Shown here in pieces: positions 26,313-33,204 of a DNA stretch of 33,204 nucleotides. The notes under the pieces are model-generated. The model was given only the letters and a program-made list of their open reading frames with translations. It was not told the origin of the DNA and did no database searches. Numbering within the stretch: position 1 is the first letter of the stretch; each line of letters starts with the position of its first letter. Source of the DNA: Gammaproteobacteria bacterium. Lineage in GTDB: Bacteria; Pseudomonadota; Gammaproteobacteria; SZUA-152. The translations under genes were made by a program, and so were the position numbers. The stretch covers positions 1 to 33,204 of the forward strand of contig JAJDNG010000111.1 of assembly GCA_022340845.1 (NCBI GenBank), read 5' to 3'.

Positions 26313-26777
26313 ATTGTAGCCCCTCTTGTTATAGTGTATGGAGGGCGAATACTACCACTTCAAAGTGTCGCAATGAAGCAAAGAAGGGTTAATTTAGCGA
26401 TTTAATTAAAGCATTCGTCCAATTTGACAGGTAGGCAAGATTAATACGTAGCATTATAGATCGGAAAAAATCCCATAGCATGATCGTTAAACCTTAAATT
26501 TTGCTTAAAACATTTTGTTAGTTGCAGGTTTTGATACATATCTATTGCTATAGATGGATTCGTGCCGAATCAGAAGGTCTAAAACTCCGCGATGAAAAAA
26601 CGATTTTGGAGCCAGTCTAAACGGCTGCGCAAGGGAAGAGGGTTGCCCGGAAATAGGTTGGGATAAACTGGTGCATATTGGAAAAGACTTAAAAAAATCA
26701 TTCTTATCGCTTAAGTTTTCCTGGCGGCTGCCGAAGTAGTCTGAAGGAAAATTTAACATCAAAGAAGGGACTCTTCC
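26313..26777. other. Divergent intergenic region between PASTA and chemoreceptor genes
   Basis: About 465 bp. It contains the sigma-28-like promoter of the chemoreceptor gene near its right end. An 85-codon minus-strand frame (26505-26762) has low-complexity, Ser/Phe/Pro-rich sequence, overlaps the promoter and is not credible. A purine-rich G-rich stretch around 26630-26680 does not match a riboswitch I can name. Nothing else is seen. Confidence 0.5.
26711..26737 (+). promoter_or_regulatory. Sigma-28 (FliA)-type promoter for the chemoreceptor gene
   Basis: TTAAGTTT at 26711-26718, an 11-bp spacer, then GCCGAAGT at 26730-26737. The FliA consensus is TAAAGTTT-N11-GCCGATAA, so 7 of 8 bases match in the -35 box, the spacing is exact, and the GCCGA core of the -10 box is intact. 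It lies 40 bp before the ATG at 26778, a normal leader length. Confidence 0.8.
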
Positions 26778-28430
26778 ATGATAAGCTGGTTTTCTTCCTT
26801 AAGCATACGCTGGAAACTGCAGTTCGGTTTTTTTGCCGTAACGATGGTCACCACTATTTATAACCGCTGGCTGGCTGCGTCGGAACTGGGAGGATTCATA
26901 CATATCGCGAAACAGCACAGTGTTGACCCTCAAGTTGTCGTGCTACTCCAACAAAAATACGACGGCTACATTTTCAATTCATTTTGGGAGTCGGGTATTG
27001 AATTCGCTATTCAGTTTGTCATTATCGGGATAGTCGCTTCGCTGTTCGTCAAACCGATTAAAGCCTTGTGTGTGGCGCTCAAGGCCATAGAAGAGGGTGA
27101 TCTTACCAATGAAATAGCAAGTCCCTCGCATGACGAAATCGGTGTTTTGCAGCGCAGTTTCAATGGTGTGTTGGCCAAACTCAACAGCATTATGCATCGC
27201 ATCGATGAAAGTGGAAAACAAATGGGGCAGTCGGCGTATCAAATTGCCATGATTTCTCATGAGATTGCCGAAGTGGGTAAAAATGAAAACCAACGTTCGC
27301 AAGCGGTGACCAATGCCACGCAACAATTAAATGATATATCCGAGTCCGTACAATTACTGGCCAATGAGGCCACCGAAAGCGCCAGACAAACGGAAAGCCA
27401 TGCCCAGGATGGGATTGAAAAAGTACGCGCCAATATTCAACTCATGCAAAAAACCGCTGAAGATGTGCAACAAGCCGCTAATGAAATATTCGAGTTGAAA
27501 AAGGCGGCCGAGAAAATCAATAATATCGTGACCACCATTAGCACCGTAGCGGAGCAGACCAATTTGCTGTCCTTGAACGCAGCGATAGAAGCCGCGCGTG
27601 CCGGTGAACAAGGCCGCGGTTTTGCGGTGGTCGCCGATGAAGTGAGAAATCTCGCCAGGGGTACTTCCGATTCGGTGGAAGAAATCTCGCAAATAATAAC
27701 GACCCTAACCAACAAGGTGCAATTAGCCGCTGAGGGCATGAACAGTGTGGTGCAGGAAGTACAGGGAAACCAGCAACGTGCCGGTGATATCGAAATTATA
27801 TTCGGCCATATGAGCGGCGTCATTTCCGAGACTGCGGCAGCCAACCACAAAATATTCGATGCCAGCCGGGAACAAATGGAACAGTTTCAATTGCTGCGCT
27901 CGACGTTGGATCAATTATTCGAAACGTTGAACGAAAGTTCCTCGAAAGTGGAAACCACCGCCACCATCGGTGATGACTTGTATCGGATAACGGAAAAACT
28001 TAATGCACTGATGCGTGGTTTCAGATTTAATCATTATACGCCGCATCAGAAAGTTGAGAATGAAAAGCGCAAACACCCCCGGGCGGAAAACAGCTTGTTG
28101 GTCAAGGTTCATCATCATGGTCATACTACGGAAGGCATCAGTAGCGATTTTAGTTTGTCGGGAATCCAGGTACGTCTTTGCGAACCAATAGGGCGCGATG
28201 AATCCATCTCCATGGATGTTTATTTACCGCACGACGACTTGGATCAATACGCCAGCCAAGAACCTTTGCAAGTCCAAGGCCGCGTGGCCTGGCATCGGCC
28301 TGACGAAAAAGAAGCCGGGCGACATTACATCGGAGTAAAATTTGAAAACGTGGACGACTACGGTAAAAAGCGATTGGAAAAGTGTTTTGCCTACTTTAAT
28401 AAGGACGCGACTTTTACCGATGCAACATAA
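26778..28430 (+). CDS. Methyl-accepting chemotaxis protein with C-terminal PilZ domain
   Basis: A 550-residue chemoreceptor. Transmembrane segments (about residues 14-30 and 73-91) enclose a short periplasmic loop of about 40 residues, too small for a classic ligand domain. HAMP follows ([20 protein letters not shown]), then the cytoplasmic signalling helices with the conserved hairpin tip near residues 258-292 ([20 protein letters not shown]). From about residue 430 there is a PilZ domain with the RxxxR motif in [10 protein letters not shown] and the D/NxSxxG motif in [12 protein letters not shown], both needed for cyclic-di-GMP binding. The receptor may thus tune chemotaxis to c-di-GMP, as reported for Azospirillum Tlp1. 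No CheR-binding pentapeptide is at the end. It is a single-gene unit driven by a sigma-28-like promoter. Confidence 0.95.
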   Translation: MISWFSSLSIRWKLQFGFFAVTMVTTIYNRWLAASELGGFIHIAKQHSVDPQVVVLLQQKYDGYIFNSFWESGIEFAIQFVIIGIVASLFVKPIKALCVALKAIEEGDLTNEIASPSHDEIGVLQRSFNGVLAKLNSIMHRIDESGKQMGQSAYQIAMISHEIAEVGKNENQRSQAVTNATQQLNDISESVQLLANEATESARQTESHAQDGIEKVRANIQLMQKTAEDVQQAANEIFELKKAAEKINNIVTTISTVAEQTNLLSLNAAIEAARAGEQGRGFAVVADEVRNLARGTSDSVEEISQIITTLTNKVQLAAEGMNSVVQEVQGNQQRAGDIEIIFGHMSGVISETAAANHKIFDASREQMEQFQLLRSTLDQLFETLNESSSKVETTATIGDDLYRITEKLNALMRGFRFNHYTPHQKVENEKRKHPRAENSLLVKVHHHGHTTEGISSDFSLSGIQVRLCEPIGRDESISMDVYLPHDDLDQYASQEPLQVQGRVAWHRPDEKEAGRHYIGVKFENVDDYGKKRLEKCFAYFNKDATFTDAT

Positions 28431-28471
28431 ATAAATAACAATAGTAACAGTTTTATCAACCACTGCGGTAA

Positions 28472-28486
28472 TGACGCCAGGCGTCA
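28472..28486. promoter_or_regulatory. Short perfect palindrome between convergent genes
   Basis: TGACGCC-A-GGCGTCA, 7-bp arms around one base. It lies in the 60-bp gap between the chemoreceptor stop and the end of the reductase gene. No T-run follows, so it is a weak terminator candidate at best. Confidence 0.3.
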
Positions 28487-28490
28487 CGCG

Positions 28491-29129
28491 TTAACGTAAA
28501 ACCTTAAACGCGTGCGCCCAGTCATTGTGCAAAAATCCCGGTATACACCAAAGTATGCACAACGGTTCTATAGCCCGTGCGGCTTCCATATTGCCCATAT
28601 CTTCCACTTCCCAACCGAATTGCTCGACAATGCTGCTCACGGTTTGCTTTGCTTCGGCGTCGTTGCCGCAAATAAACATGCTCGGTTTACCCGCGGAAAA
28701 CTCCGGATTCACCATGAGTGCATTACCCACCGAGTTAAATGCCTTGACGAAATGGACACTGGGAAATTCTCGTTGCAATTGCTCCATTTGTGAGTCTTTG
28801 AGCGAAGTGTAATATCTAAGCACTCCGTTGACCGGCGGCTGGTCGGTAATGGGATTGGTGGTATCAATTACCGTTTTCCCTGCCAAATTATCCTCATTTG
28901 CGAGCCGTAAAGCGTCTATAGCCACACTGCCTTTGACGGCCAACACCACTAATTCCCCGTATTTTGCGCTGTCTGAAAAACTGCCAACCTGCGCGTTTGG
29001 ATGTTGTTCAGCCCACGTCGCCAGTTTGGACGCATCGCGAGTCCCCAGCATTGCGTTGTGCCCGTGTTTGAGAAAACCGCTTGCCAATGCCTTGGCCACA
29101 TCACCTGAACCGAGTATGCCTACATTCAT
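28491..29129 (-). CDS. NADPH-dependent F420 reductase-like oxidoreductase
   Basis: A 212-residue cytoplasmic protein of the F420-dependent NADP oxidoreductase family (Pfam NADP_oxidored type). The N-terminal Rossmann motif is clear (NVGILGSGDVAKALASGFLK), followed by LGTRD, VLAVKG, TVIDTTNPI and KAFNSVGNALM. Most proteobacteria lack F420, and such proteins there usually act as uncharacterised NADP-binding reductases, so the F420 part of the name is not evidence for the cofactor. The ATG at 29129 has an AGGAGA-type site 8 bp upstream. It is convergent with the chemoreceptor gene and monocistronic. Confidence 0.88.
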   Translation of the reverse strand: MNVGILGSGDVAKALASGFLKHGHNAMLGTRDASKLATWAEQHPNAQVGSFSDSAKYGELVVLAVKGSVAIDALRLANEDNLAGKTVIDTTNPITDQPPVNGVLRYYTSLKDSQMEQLQREFPSVHFVKAFNSVGNALMVNPEFSAGKPSMFICGNDAEAKQTVSSIVEQFGWEVEDMGNMEAARAIEPLCILWCIPGFLHNDWAHAFKVLR

Positions 29130-29284
29130 TCTAATCTCCTTATCTACGATGCCGAGTCAAATAGACCGGGACTACAAATATCAATGAACGATATAGCGCC
29201 ACACAAGTGCTTGCATCCTGCATTGCATCGGGAAAATCTCTGCAACGAGTTTTACCAGACAACGATTAATTGCCAAACATATTT

Positions 29285-29316
29285 CAGCCATAGTTCAGTC
29301 ATAGTCCAGCCATAGG
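29285..29316. repeat. 11-bp tandem repeat, three copies
   Basis: CAGCCATAGTT (29285-29295), CAGTCATAGTC (29296-29306) and CAGCCATAGG (29307-29316, one base short). Copies differ by one to two bases. Confidence 0.75.
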
Positions 29317-29441
29317 TAAACAACGTCGCAAATACCAGTGTGAATCTTTATAATAGTGACCAGGTTATAGCCTTACAATGTCGGCGGCCATAGGCAGCCC
29401 AAATTCTGGAAACCTATTAATCGCTCGTGAACCAATGTAAC

Positions 29442-29489
29442 GTTAAGTAAAAGTAATGTTAAGTAAAAGTCGCGTTAAGCAGAAATAAC
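29442..29489. repeat. 16-bp tandem repeat, three copies
   Basis: GTTAAGTAAAAGTAAT (29442-29457), GTTAAGTAAAAGTCGC (29458-29473) and GTTAAGCAGAAATAAC (29474-29489). The first 13 bases are identical in copies one and two; the third has diverged. The array ends 38 bp before the CinA-like start codon. Confidence 0.8.
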
Positions 29490-29527
29490 ATGAAATAGAA
29501 TCGCCCACCGATTCAAACGATCCTGAC

Positions 29528-30268
29528 ATGCATATTGGTATATTGATTATAGGCGACGAAATACTAAGCGGGCGCCGCCAGGACAAACATTTTGCTCATG
29601 TCATCCAGGTAATGGCGACGCGTGGCCTGGAACTTGAGTGGGTTCGCTATGTGGGTGACGATGATAGTAACCTTGTGCAAAATGTTCGTGAAATTCGCGC
29701 CCAAGGCGATCTTTGTTTTTGTTTCGGCGGCATCGGGGCAACTCCCGATGATAAGACCCGGCAAGCCATCGCAACCGCCCATGGTTTGCCGATTGTCCGA
29801 CATGAAGCCGCTGTCCAAGCGATACAAGCCCAGTTTGGTGATACGGCCTATCCTAATCGAATATTGATGGCCGATTTACCGGCGGGTGCCGAGCTTATCC
29901 CCAATCCCATAAACCGAATACCCGGGTTTTCGCTGGGGAATATCCATTGCTTGCCGGGGTTCCCCGAAATGGCATGGCCGATGTTGGAGTGGGTAATGGA
30001 TCACTATTATCAGGGTCTCGAGGGCAAAGTCACTGTTCAATACCTGGTCACGGTTCACGATGCCCACGAGAGCGAATTAATCGAATTAATGAACGAACTG
30101 CAAACGGCTTTTCCGGAGATCAAACTCTCCAGCCTTCCGAGGTTTTTACCTGGGAATAATCGCGAAATTGAAATGGGTGTAAAAGGGGAAGAACCGGCAG
30201 TAAGTAAAGCATTTGCACGGTTAAAAAAACTGCTGCTAGAGCGTGATTTAAAAGTTACACCAATGTGA
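29528..30268 (+). CDS. CinA N-terminal-domain (molybdopterin-binding-fold) protein
   Basis: A 246-residue protein of the MoCF/CinA N-terminal family (competence/damage-inducible protein A). Motifs include IGILIIGDEILSGRRQDKH at the N-terminus, VRYVGDDDSNLVQ and FCFGGIGATPDDKTRQAIA, the fold's anion-binding loop, and a later PGFSLGNIHCLPGFPEM. Full CinA proteins add a C-terminal nicotinamide-mononucleotide deamidase domain, which is absent, as in the YfaY-type short proteins. The N-terminal domain of some CinA proteins has ADP-ribose pyrophosphatase activity; activity here is not known. No clear ribosome site is seen before ATG 29528. It stands alone downstream of a 16-bp repeat array. Confidence 0.9.
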   Translation: MHIGILIIGDEILSGRRQDKHFAHVIQVMATRGLELEWVRYVGDDDSNLVQNVREIRAQGDLCFCFGGIGATPDDKTRQAIATAHGLPIVRHEAAVQAIQAQFGDTAYPNRILMADLPAGAELIPNPINRIPGFSLGNIHCLPGFPEMAWPMLEWVMDHYYQGLEGKVTVQYLVTVHDAHESELIELMNELQTAFPEIKLSSLPRFLPGNNREIEMGVKGEEPAVSKAFARLKKLLLERDLKVTPM

Positions 30269-30336
30269 AATACCTTCCGGCAGCACGGGAATATTCTTAT
30301 AATTCAGTCAACCAGAGGGTGTCTGGCCAACGGATA

Positions 30337-30386
30337 AAATTAGAGTTAATTTCAAACCTAGATAGGTTTGAAATTAACTCTAATTT
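30337..30386. repeat. 50-bp near-perfect palindrome (24-bp arms, 2-bp centre)
   Basis: The left arm 30337-30360 and right arm 30363-30386 are exact reverse complements over 24 bp, with only GA between them (centre CCTA-GA-TAGG). The arms are AT-rich with no GC clamp and no long T-run follows, which is unlike an ordinary intrinsic terminator, though it lies between convergent genes (CinA-like and cytochrome c). Confidence 0.95.
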
Positions 30387-30489
30387 AAGCCGACAAGGCG
30401 CAGGCGTGAACGATTTCACTACATAGCAATAGTCATCGTCTCAAATCGGCGTCTCTAATCGAAGGGAAAACTCAGCCGACCTTTGCGTT

Positions 30490-31029
30490 TCAGTCGATAG
30501 GCAAACCTAGTACAAAATCCACAAGGTTCTCGATATTTTCCGCACTGACCCTGGGCGAATAAGGTGGCATTGCCACATTGCCTATCAAGTCCGTCCAATT
30601 CCCTCGGCCGCCCTTGGAGATTTTTTCGATGAGCTTAGCTTTGGCGCCGGGGTCGTCGGCATACCGTTTGGCAACATCTTTCCATGGCGGTCCCACAACT
30701 TTTTTATTTATGGCGTGGCACGCCAGACAGCCGCTTTTTTTCGCCAGATTCAGACCTTCGCTATTGGGATCATTGCTTAGTGATTCAGCCGCCGTTTCTG
30801 TTTTTGCCGGTATTTGAGTGGTGGTTGGGGTGGGCATTGTTTCCGGTTGTTGCATAGGTGCGGTTTCGGATTGTTGAACTTGCGATGTTGATTGCGCCTC
30901 AGTGGATGGTTCACTGGCCTTCGTTGCCGGGGCCGATGGCGGAACATTGGTTGGTTTATCGTCACCGCAAGCAGGGAGTAACAGCAACATCAGTGAAACA
31001 GTGGTTAAGTAGAGTGTGGTTGGGCGCAT
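30490..31029 (-). CDS. Lipoprotein class I cytochrome c with flexible linker
   Basis: A 179-residue protein. The signal peptide ends in a lipobox (LLLLPAC) with Cys21 as the lipidation site. Residues about 22-90 are a low-complexity Pro/Thr/Gln/Glu/Ser linker. Residues about 90-179 form a small cytochrome c of the c5/c551-like type: haem motif CLACH (Cys101, Cys104, His105), VVGPPWKDVAKRYA after the haem, and Met154 in NVAMPPYS as the likely axial ligand. It would be a membrane-tethered electron carrier on a flexible leash in the periplasm. No oxidase or dehydrogenase is adjacent; the molybdenum hydroxylase of this window is 19 kb away and cannot be assumed as partner. Confidence 0.93.
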   Translation of the reverse strand: MRPTTLYLTTVSLMLLLLPACGDDKPTNVPPSAPATKASEPSTEAQSTSQVQQSETAPMQQPETMPTPTTTQIPAKTETAAESLSNDPNSEGLNLAKKSGCLACHAINKKVVGPPWKDVAKRYADDPGAKAKLIEKISKGGRGNWTDLIGNVAMPPYSPRVSAENIENLVDFVLGLPID

Positions 31030-31701
31030 TGTCTTTCCTTTTTGGTACTAATGATTAGTGATTCATGATTCGTGACTCATGATTAGTGGCTAGTGAATAT
31101 ACATAACAGGCGGTTTAGTAATACCTGTTTTACAGTGGTTTCAGATGATCACAGGGTATCTCTAGTTTGCCGTAAAATCACGGCTACATTAGACTTAAAT
31201 AATCCTGTGATTTCCAGGTTGCGTGTTAAAAATAAAATTAAGAATATACTAATATAGTAAATTTGCGTGGTTATTTTTAATGTGCAGCAAAATAATCTTA
31301 TGGTTAAATGGTTGCCAGTTACTCAAAAATACTATATGTTTCAATTTAATCACAACAGGCAAGTGTGAATTTCCGCCAGGGGGGCGATCCAGGAGGGGGA
31401 CATTAACAGTAGTGAAACACCGGATGTATGCTGATAATAAATGCTTAATTACATTAGCGGTAAGGGCAATAGAAGTTCCATCTCTTGTTTATCTTAGATC
31501 CAAATTAGGGGCACACCATTTTGCGCTGCACATCTGCGGTACGTTCTATTGTGCATGGCAGAGTGGGTTTACTCGGCACTATAAGCACCTAAGCACGAAT
31601 AAGTAACAAAGCACAACAAAGTGTTACTATTAAACTTAAGGTTCTTAAATCAATATTTATTGTGTAATAATCGGTAATATCTTTAACTGGAGGAGAAGCA
31701 A
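31030..31701. other. Long intergenic region (about 670 bp) upstream of the DsrE-family gene
   Basis: AT-rich. It holds a heptad repeat array (31051-31099) and an 8-bp inverted repeat, ATCACAGG at 31148-31155 with CCTGTGAT at 31204-31211. A 108-codon frame at 31280-31606 has no ribosome site and a composition unlike a protein (many Cys, His and Arg), so I do not call it. The promoter for the DsrE/porin pair must lie near the right end, but no clear sigma-70 boxes stand out. Confidence 0.5.
31051..31099. repeat. Heptad tandem repeat, seven units
   Basis: Seven consecutive 7-mers: ATGATTA, GTGATTC, ATGATTC, GTGACTC, ATGATTA, GTGGCTA, GTGAATA (consensus RTGATTM), also readable as about three 14-bp units. 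The array lies 22 bp upstream of the cytochrome c start codon, so it may overlap its promoter. Confidence 0.8.
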
Positions 31702-32145
31702 ATGCGTTACGTAAAAAACTTACTGATGGGCTTGATGTTGACTGGTTTCGTTATGGGTTTTGCTCAAGCGGCTGATGACAAACCGTTTGCGGAGAAAAAG
31801 ATTATTCTGCAAATCAGCGATGACGATGCATCCAAACAAACCCTGGTGTTGAATGTTGCCAACAATCTGTTGAAAGAATACGGCCCTGATAAAGTGGCTA
31901 TTGAGATCGTGGCTTTCGGTCCCGGTGTGCGTTTAATGTTTGCAGACAACGCGAATAAAGGCCGCATTAAAAGCCTGGATACCACAGGCGTTAAATTCAC
32001 AGCTTGTTCCAATACCATCTCGAAAATGACCAGTGTCCTGGGGCATCGACCGAATATCAATCCGGTTGCCACCACCGATTCACCCGGCGTTGTACGAATC
32101 GCCAAGTTGGTGACAGAAGAAGGTTATATGTTGGTTAAACCATAA
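31702..32145 (+). CDS. Exported DsrE-family protein
   Basis: A 147-residue protein with a Sec signal peptide (NLLMGLMLTGFVMGFAQA, cleavage near residue 23) and a strong ribosome site, GGAGGAG. The mature part is a DsrE/DsrF-like domain: KIILQISDDDASKQTLVLNV, IEIVAFGPGVRLMF, then GVKFTACSNTIS with Cys102 at the position of the conserved family cysteine. Cytoplasmic DsrE and TusD relatives carry sulfane sulfur on this Cys. A periplasmic version is less understood. It is followed after 85 bp by a porin gene on the same strand, with which it may be cotranscribed. Sulfur-carrier function is inferred from family only. Confidence 0.9.
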   Translation: MRYVKNLLMGLMLTGFVMGFAQAADDKPFAEKKIILQISDDDASKQTLVLNVANNLLKEYGPDKVAIEIVAFGPGVRLMFADNANKGRIKSLDTTGVKFTACSNTISKMTSVLGHRPNINPVATTDSPGVVRIAKLVTEEGYMLVKP

Positions 32146-32230
32146 TTTGGTTAGTATTAATGAATTAACTAACAATTTTTTTGTAATTTGCCGTAGTAAC
32201 TAATAATGAATTTGTATGGGGAGGATAACA

Positions 32231-33204
32231 ATGAAGAAAATGTATAAAAATGTTTTAGGATCGGCGTGTGCCTGCGCCGTTTCCGTATCAGCACTGACTG
32301 TTAGCTCCAACGTTATGGCTGCCAACTGGTTGATGTTGCAGGGTACGGAACCTGCTTCAGCGGCCGAAAGAGCCAATGTTTGGGGGTTTATTCAGCCGGA
32401 ATTTCAATATACGGAAGATACCAAACTACAAGCCGGACCCTCAGCAGACCAGAACGCTCAGTTCAACCAGATTCGCCCGGATTTAAACACCAACAACAGT
32501 TTTAACGTGTTGCGTGCCCGTATCGGGGTTCGTGGTCAAGGGTTTCCGCTGGACAGTAACACCAACTATTTTATTTTGGCGGAGTTTGGTAACAACGGCA
32601 TCACTCGCCAAGGCGGTGGTAGCGCGAAAATTACCGACGCCAGTGTTACCTTGAATCATATCCCTGGCGCCCGAGTGCGTTTTGGTACATTTAAGTATCC
32701 AGGCTCTGAAGAAGGTCTGCAGGCTATCCACGTATTCGATTACATTAACTTTACCAATGTGACCAACCAAATGCTGCTTGAGCGCTTTTTTGACTATGAT
32801 GGAAGTGGCACATTTCAAGTACCTGGAAATGCGCAGGATAGTGGTGAAGCAAACTCGCCAAACGGGCCTGTAGGCGCATTTCGCGATACCGGCATCCAAG
32901 TTTTTGATGCCTTTAACACAGCGTCTTGGGAACACACCTATGCGGTCATGTTTGGTAACGGTAATGGCATAGCCCGCGGTGACAACAACGAGCATAAAGA
33001 TTTGTATCTGTATTGGTCATCCGAATGGGTATTCGGTGGCAAAGGCGGCCGTCGACAAGGCTGGAAACTGTACGCTTGGGAACAATCAGGTAAACGCACC
33101 ATTGTTAATGAAAACGGTACTGGTGATAAAGCAGATGACTTCACCAAAGATTATGATCGTACCCGTTGGGGTGTCGGTACAACCTTCCGTAAGAGCAAAT
33201 ATCG
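32231..33204 (+). CDS. Trimeric porin-like outer-membrane protein (3' end missing)
   Basis: The frame is open to the window end, giving 324 codons. The N-terminus is a Sec signal peptide (VSVSALTVSSNVMA, then mature ANWLMLQG). The rest is rich in alternating aromatic/polar strands with turns, as in 16-stranded porins: VWGFIQPEFQYTED, FNVLRARIGVRGQ, NYFILAEFGNNG, ARVRFGTFKYPGSEEGLQ, HTYAVMFGNGNG and RTRWGVGTTFRKSKY. The pattern resembles OprO/OprP-like phosphate-selective porins and related anion porins, but specificity cannot be assigned. The ATG has a GGGGAGG site 6 bp upstream. It follows the exported DsrE-family gene by 85 bp. Confidence 0.85.
   Translation, partial: MKKMYKNVLGSACACAVSVSALTVSSNVMAANWLMLQGTEPASAAERANVWGFIQPEFQYTEDTKLQAGPSADQNAQFNQIRPDLNTNNSFNVLRARIGVRGQGFPLDSNTNYFILAEFGNNGITRQGGGSAKITDASVTLNHIPGARVRFGTFKYPGSEEGLQAIHVFDYINFTNVTNQMLLERFFDYDGSGTFQVPGNAQDSGEANSPNGPVGAFRDTGIQVFDAFNTASWEHTYAVMFGNGNGIARGDNNEHKDLYLYWSSEWVFGGKGGRRQGWKLYAWEQSGKRTIVNENGTGDKADDFTKDYDRTRWGVGTTFRKSKY

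Larger units (their letters stand above)
29130..29527. other. Divergent intergenic region with two tandem repeat sets
   Basis: About 400 bp between the reductase gene and the CinA-like gene, with promoters for both expected. It holds an 11-bp repeat set (29285-29316) and a 16-bp set (29442-29489), listed separately. No gene or RNA is recognised. Confidence 0.5.

Noticed and set aside
26590-26690. G-rich stretch considered as a c-di-GMP riboswitch for the PilZ chemoreceptor
   Set aside because: I could not align it to GEMM-I or GEMM-II conserved cores, and the sigma-28-like promoter lies downstream of it, so it would not be in the leader.
26505-26762. 85-codon minus-strand frame upstream of the chemoreceptor
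   Set aside because: It overlaps the sigma-28-like promoter, is low-complexity and shows no family features.
28472-28486. TGACGCC-A-GGCGTCA palindrome considered as a terminator
   Set aside because: No T-run on either side and too tight a loop; kept only as a low-confidence palindrome.
28491-29129. Reading the reductase gene as evidence for F420 metabolism
   Set aside because: The family name does not prove cofactor use; no F420 biosynthesis genes are present.
30389-30455. Sequence after the 50-bp palindrome considered as an integron attC-like or REP element
   Set aside because: Only short GCCGA/TCGGC ends pair and no attC core sites are seen.
31280-31606. 108-codon plus-strand frame before the DsrE gene
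   Set aside because: No ribosome binding site, unusual Cys/His/Arg-rich composition, AT-rich surroundings and no recognisable motif.

Overview
The window looks like chromosome from a free-living, motile gammaproteobacterium with a Gram-negative envelope. Support comes from E. coli-length ArgS and Mfd, a LapA-domain protein, an OmpA-type lipoprotein, a trimeric-porin-like gene, a Tat-exported molybdenum hydroxylase, and a chemoreceptor behind a sigma-28-type promoter. No phage, integrase, intact insertion sequence, CRISPR array, rRNA or tRNA was found. Gene order is mixed and most units hold one or two genes. The genus cannot be told from sequence alone; the secreted DsrE protein next to a porin and a lipoprotein cytochrome c would fit a respiratory, possibly sulfur-handling lifestyle, but that is inference.

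Layout. 1-2830 (+): 3' part of a GNAT/nitrilase fusion, then chromate transporter chrA. 2935-4877: an ANTAR regulator (-), a gene-poor gap, and an OmpA/TSP3 lipoprotein (+). 4925-5090: an imperfect inverted repeat element. 5151-8624 (-): mfd. 8625-9126: an intergenic region with small tandem repeats, an AT-rich tract and several DnaA-box-like 9-mers. 9127-11780 (-): two-gene molybdenum hydroxylase. 12002-13720 (-): an unrecognised 364-residue protein and an MbcA/ParS/Xre-type antitoxin without its usual RES toxin. 13918-15030: a frameshifted TfoX N-domain gene (-), two small membrane proteins (+) and a 52-residue membrane protein (-). 15076-16263 (-): type I phosphodiesterase-like enzyme. 16527-18287 (+): argS.

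18321-23958 is a signalling block: a PhnD-like periplasmic binding protein and a HAMP-GAF-PAS histidine kinase (-), divergent from a hybrid kinase with receiver and Hpt domains (+). It ends at a strong bidirectional terminator (23999-24032), followed by a secreted protein with seven PASTA repeats (-). 26711-28430 (+): a chemoreceptor with a C-terminal PilZ domain, behind a sigma-28 (FliA)-like promoter. 28491-31029: an F420-dependent NADP reductase-like protein (-), a CinA N-domain protein (+), a 50-bp almost perfect palindrome and a lipoprotein cytochrome c (-). 31702-33204 (+): an exported DsrE-family protein followed by the first part of a porin cut by the window end.

The strongest candidates for something new are the PASTA protein, the binding protein/two-kinase block that lacks any output regulator, the orphan antitoxin beside an unknown gene, the DnaA-box cluster upstream of mfd, and the recurring short tandem repeats (periods 7-16 bp) confined to intergenic DNA. 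None could be tested by database search here.
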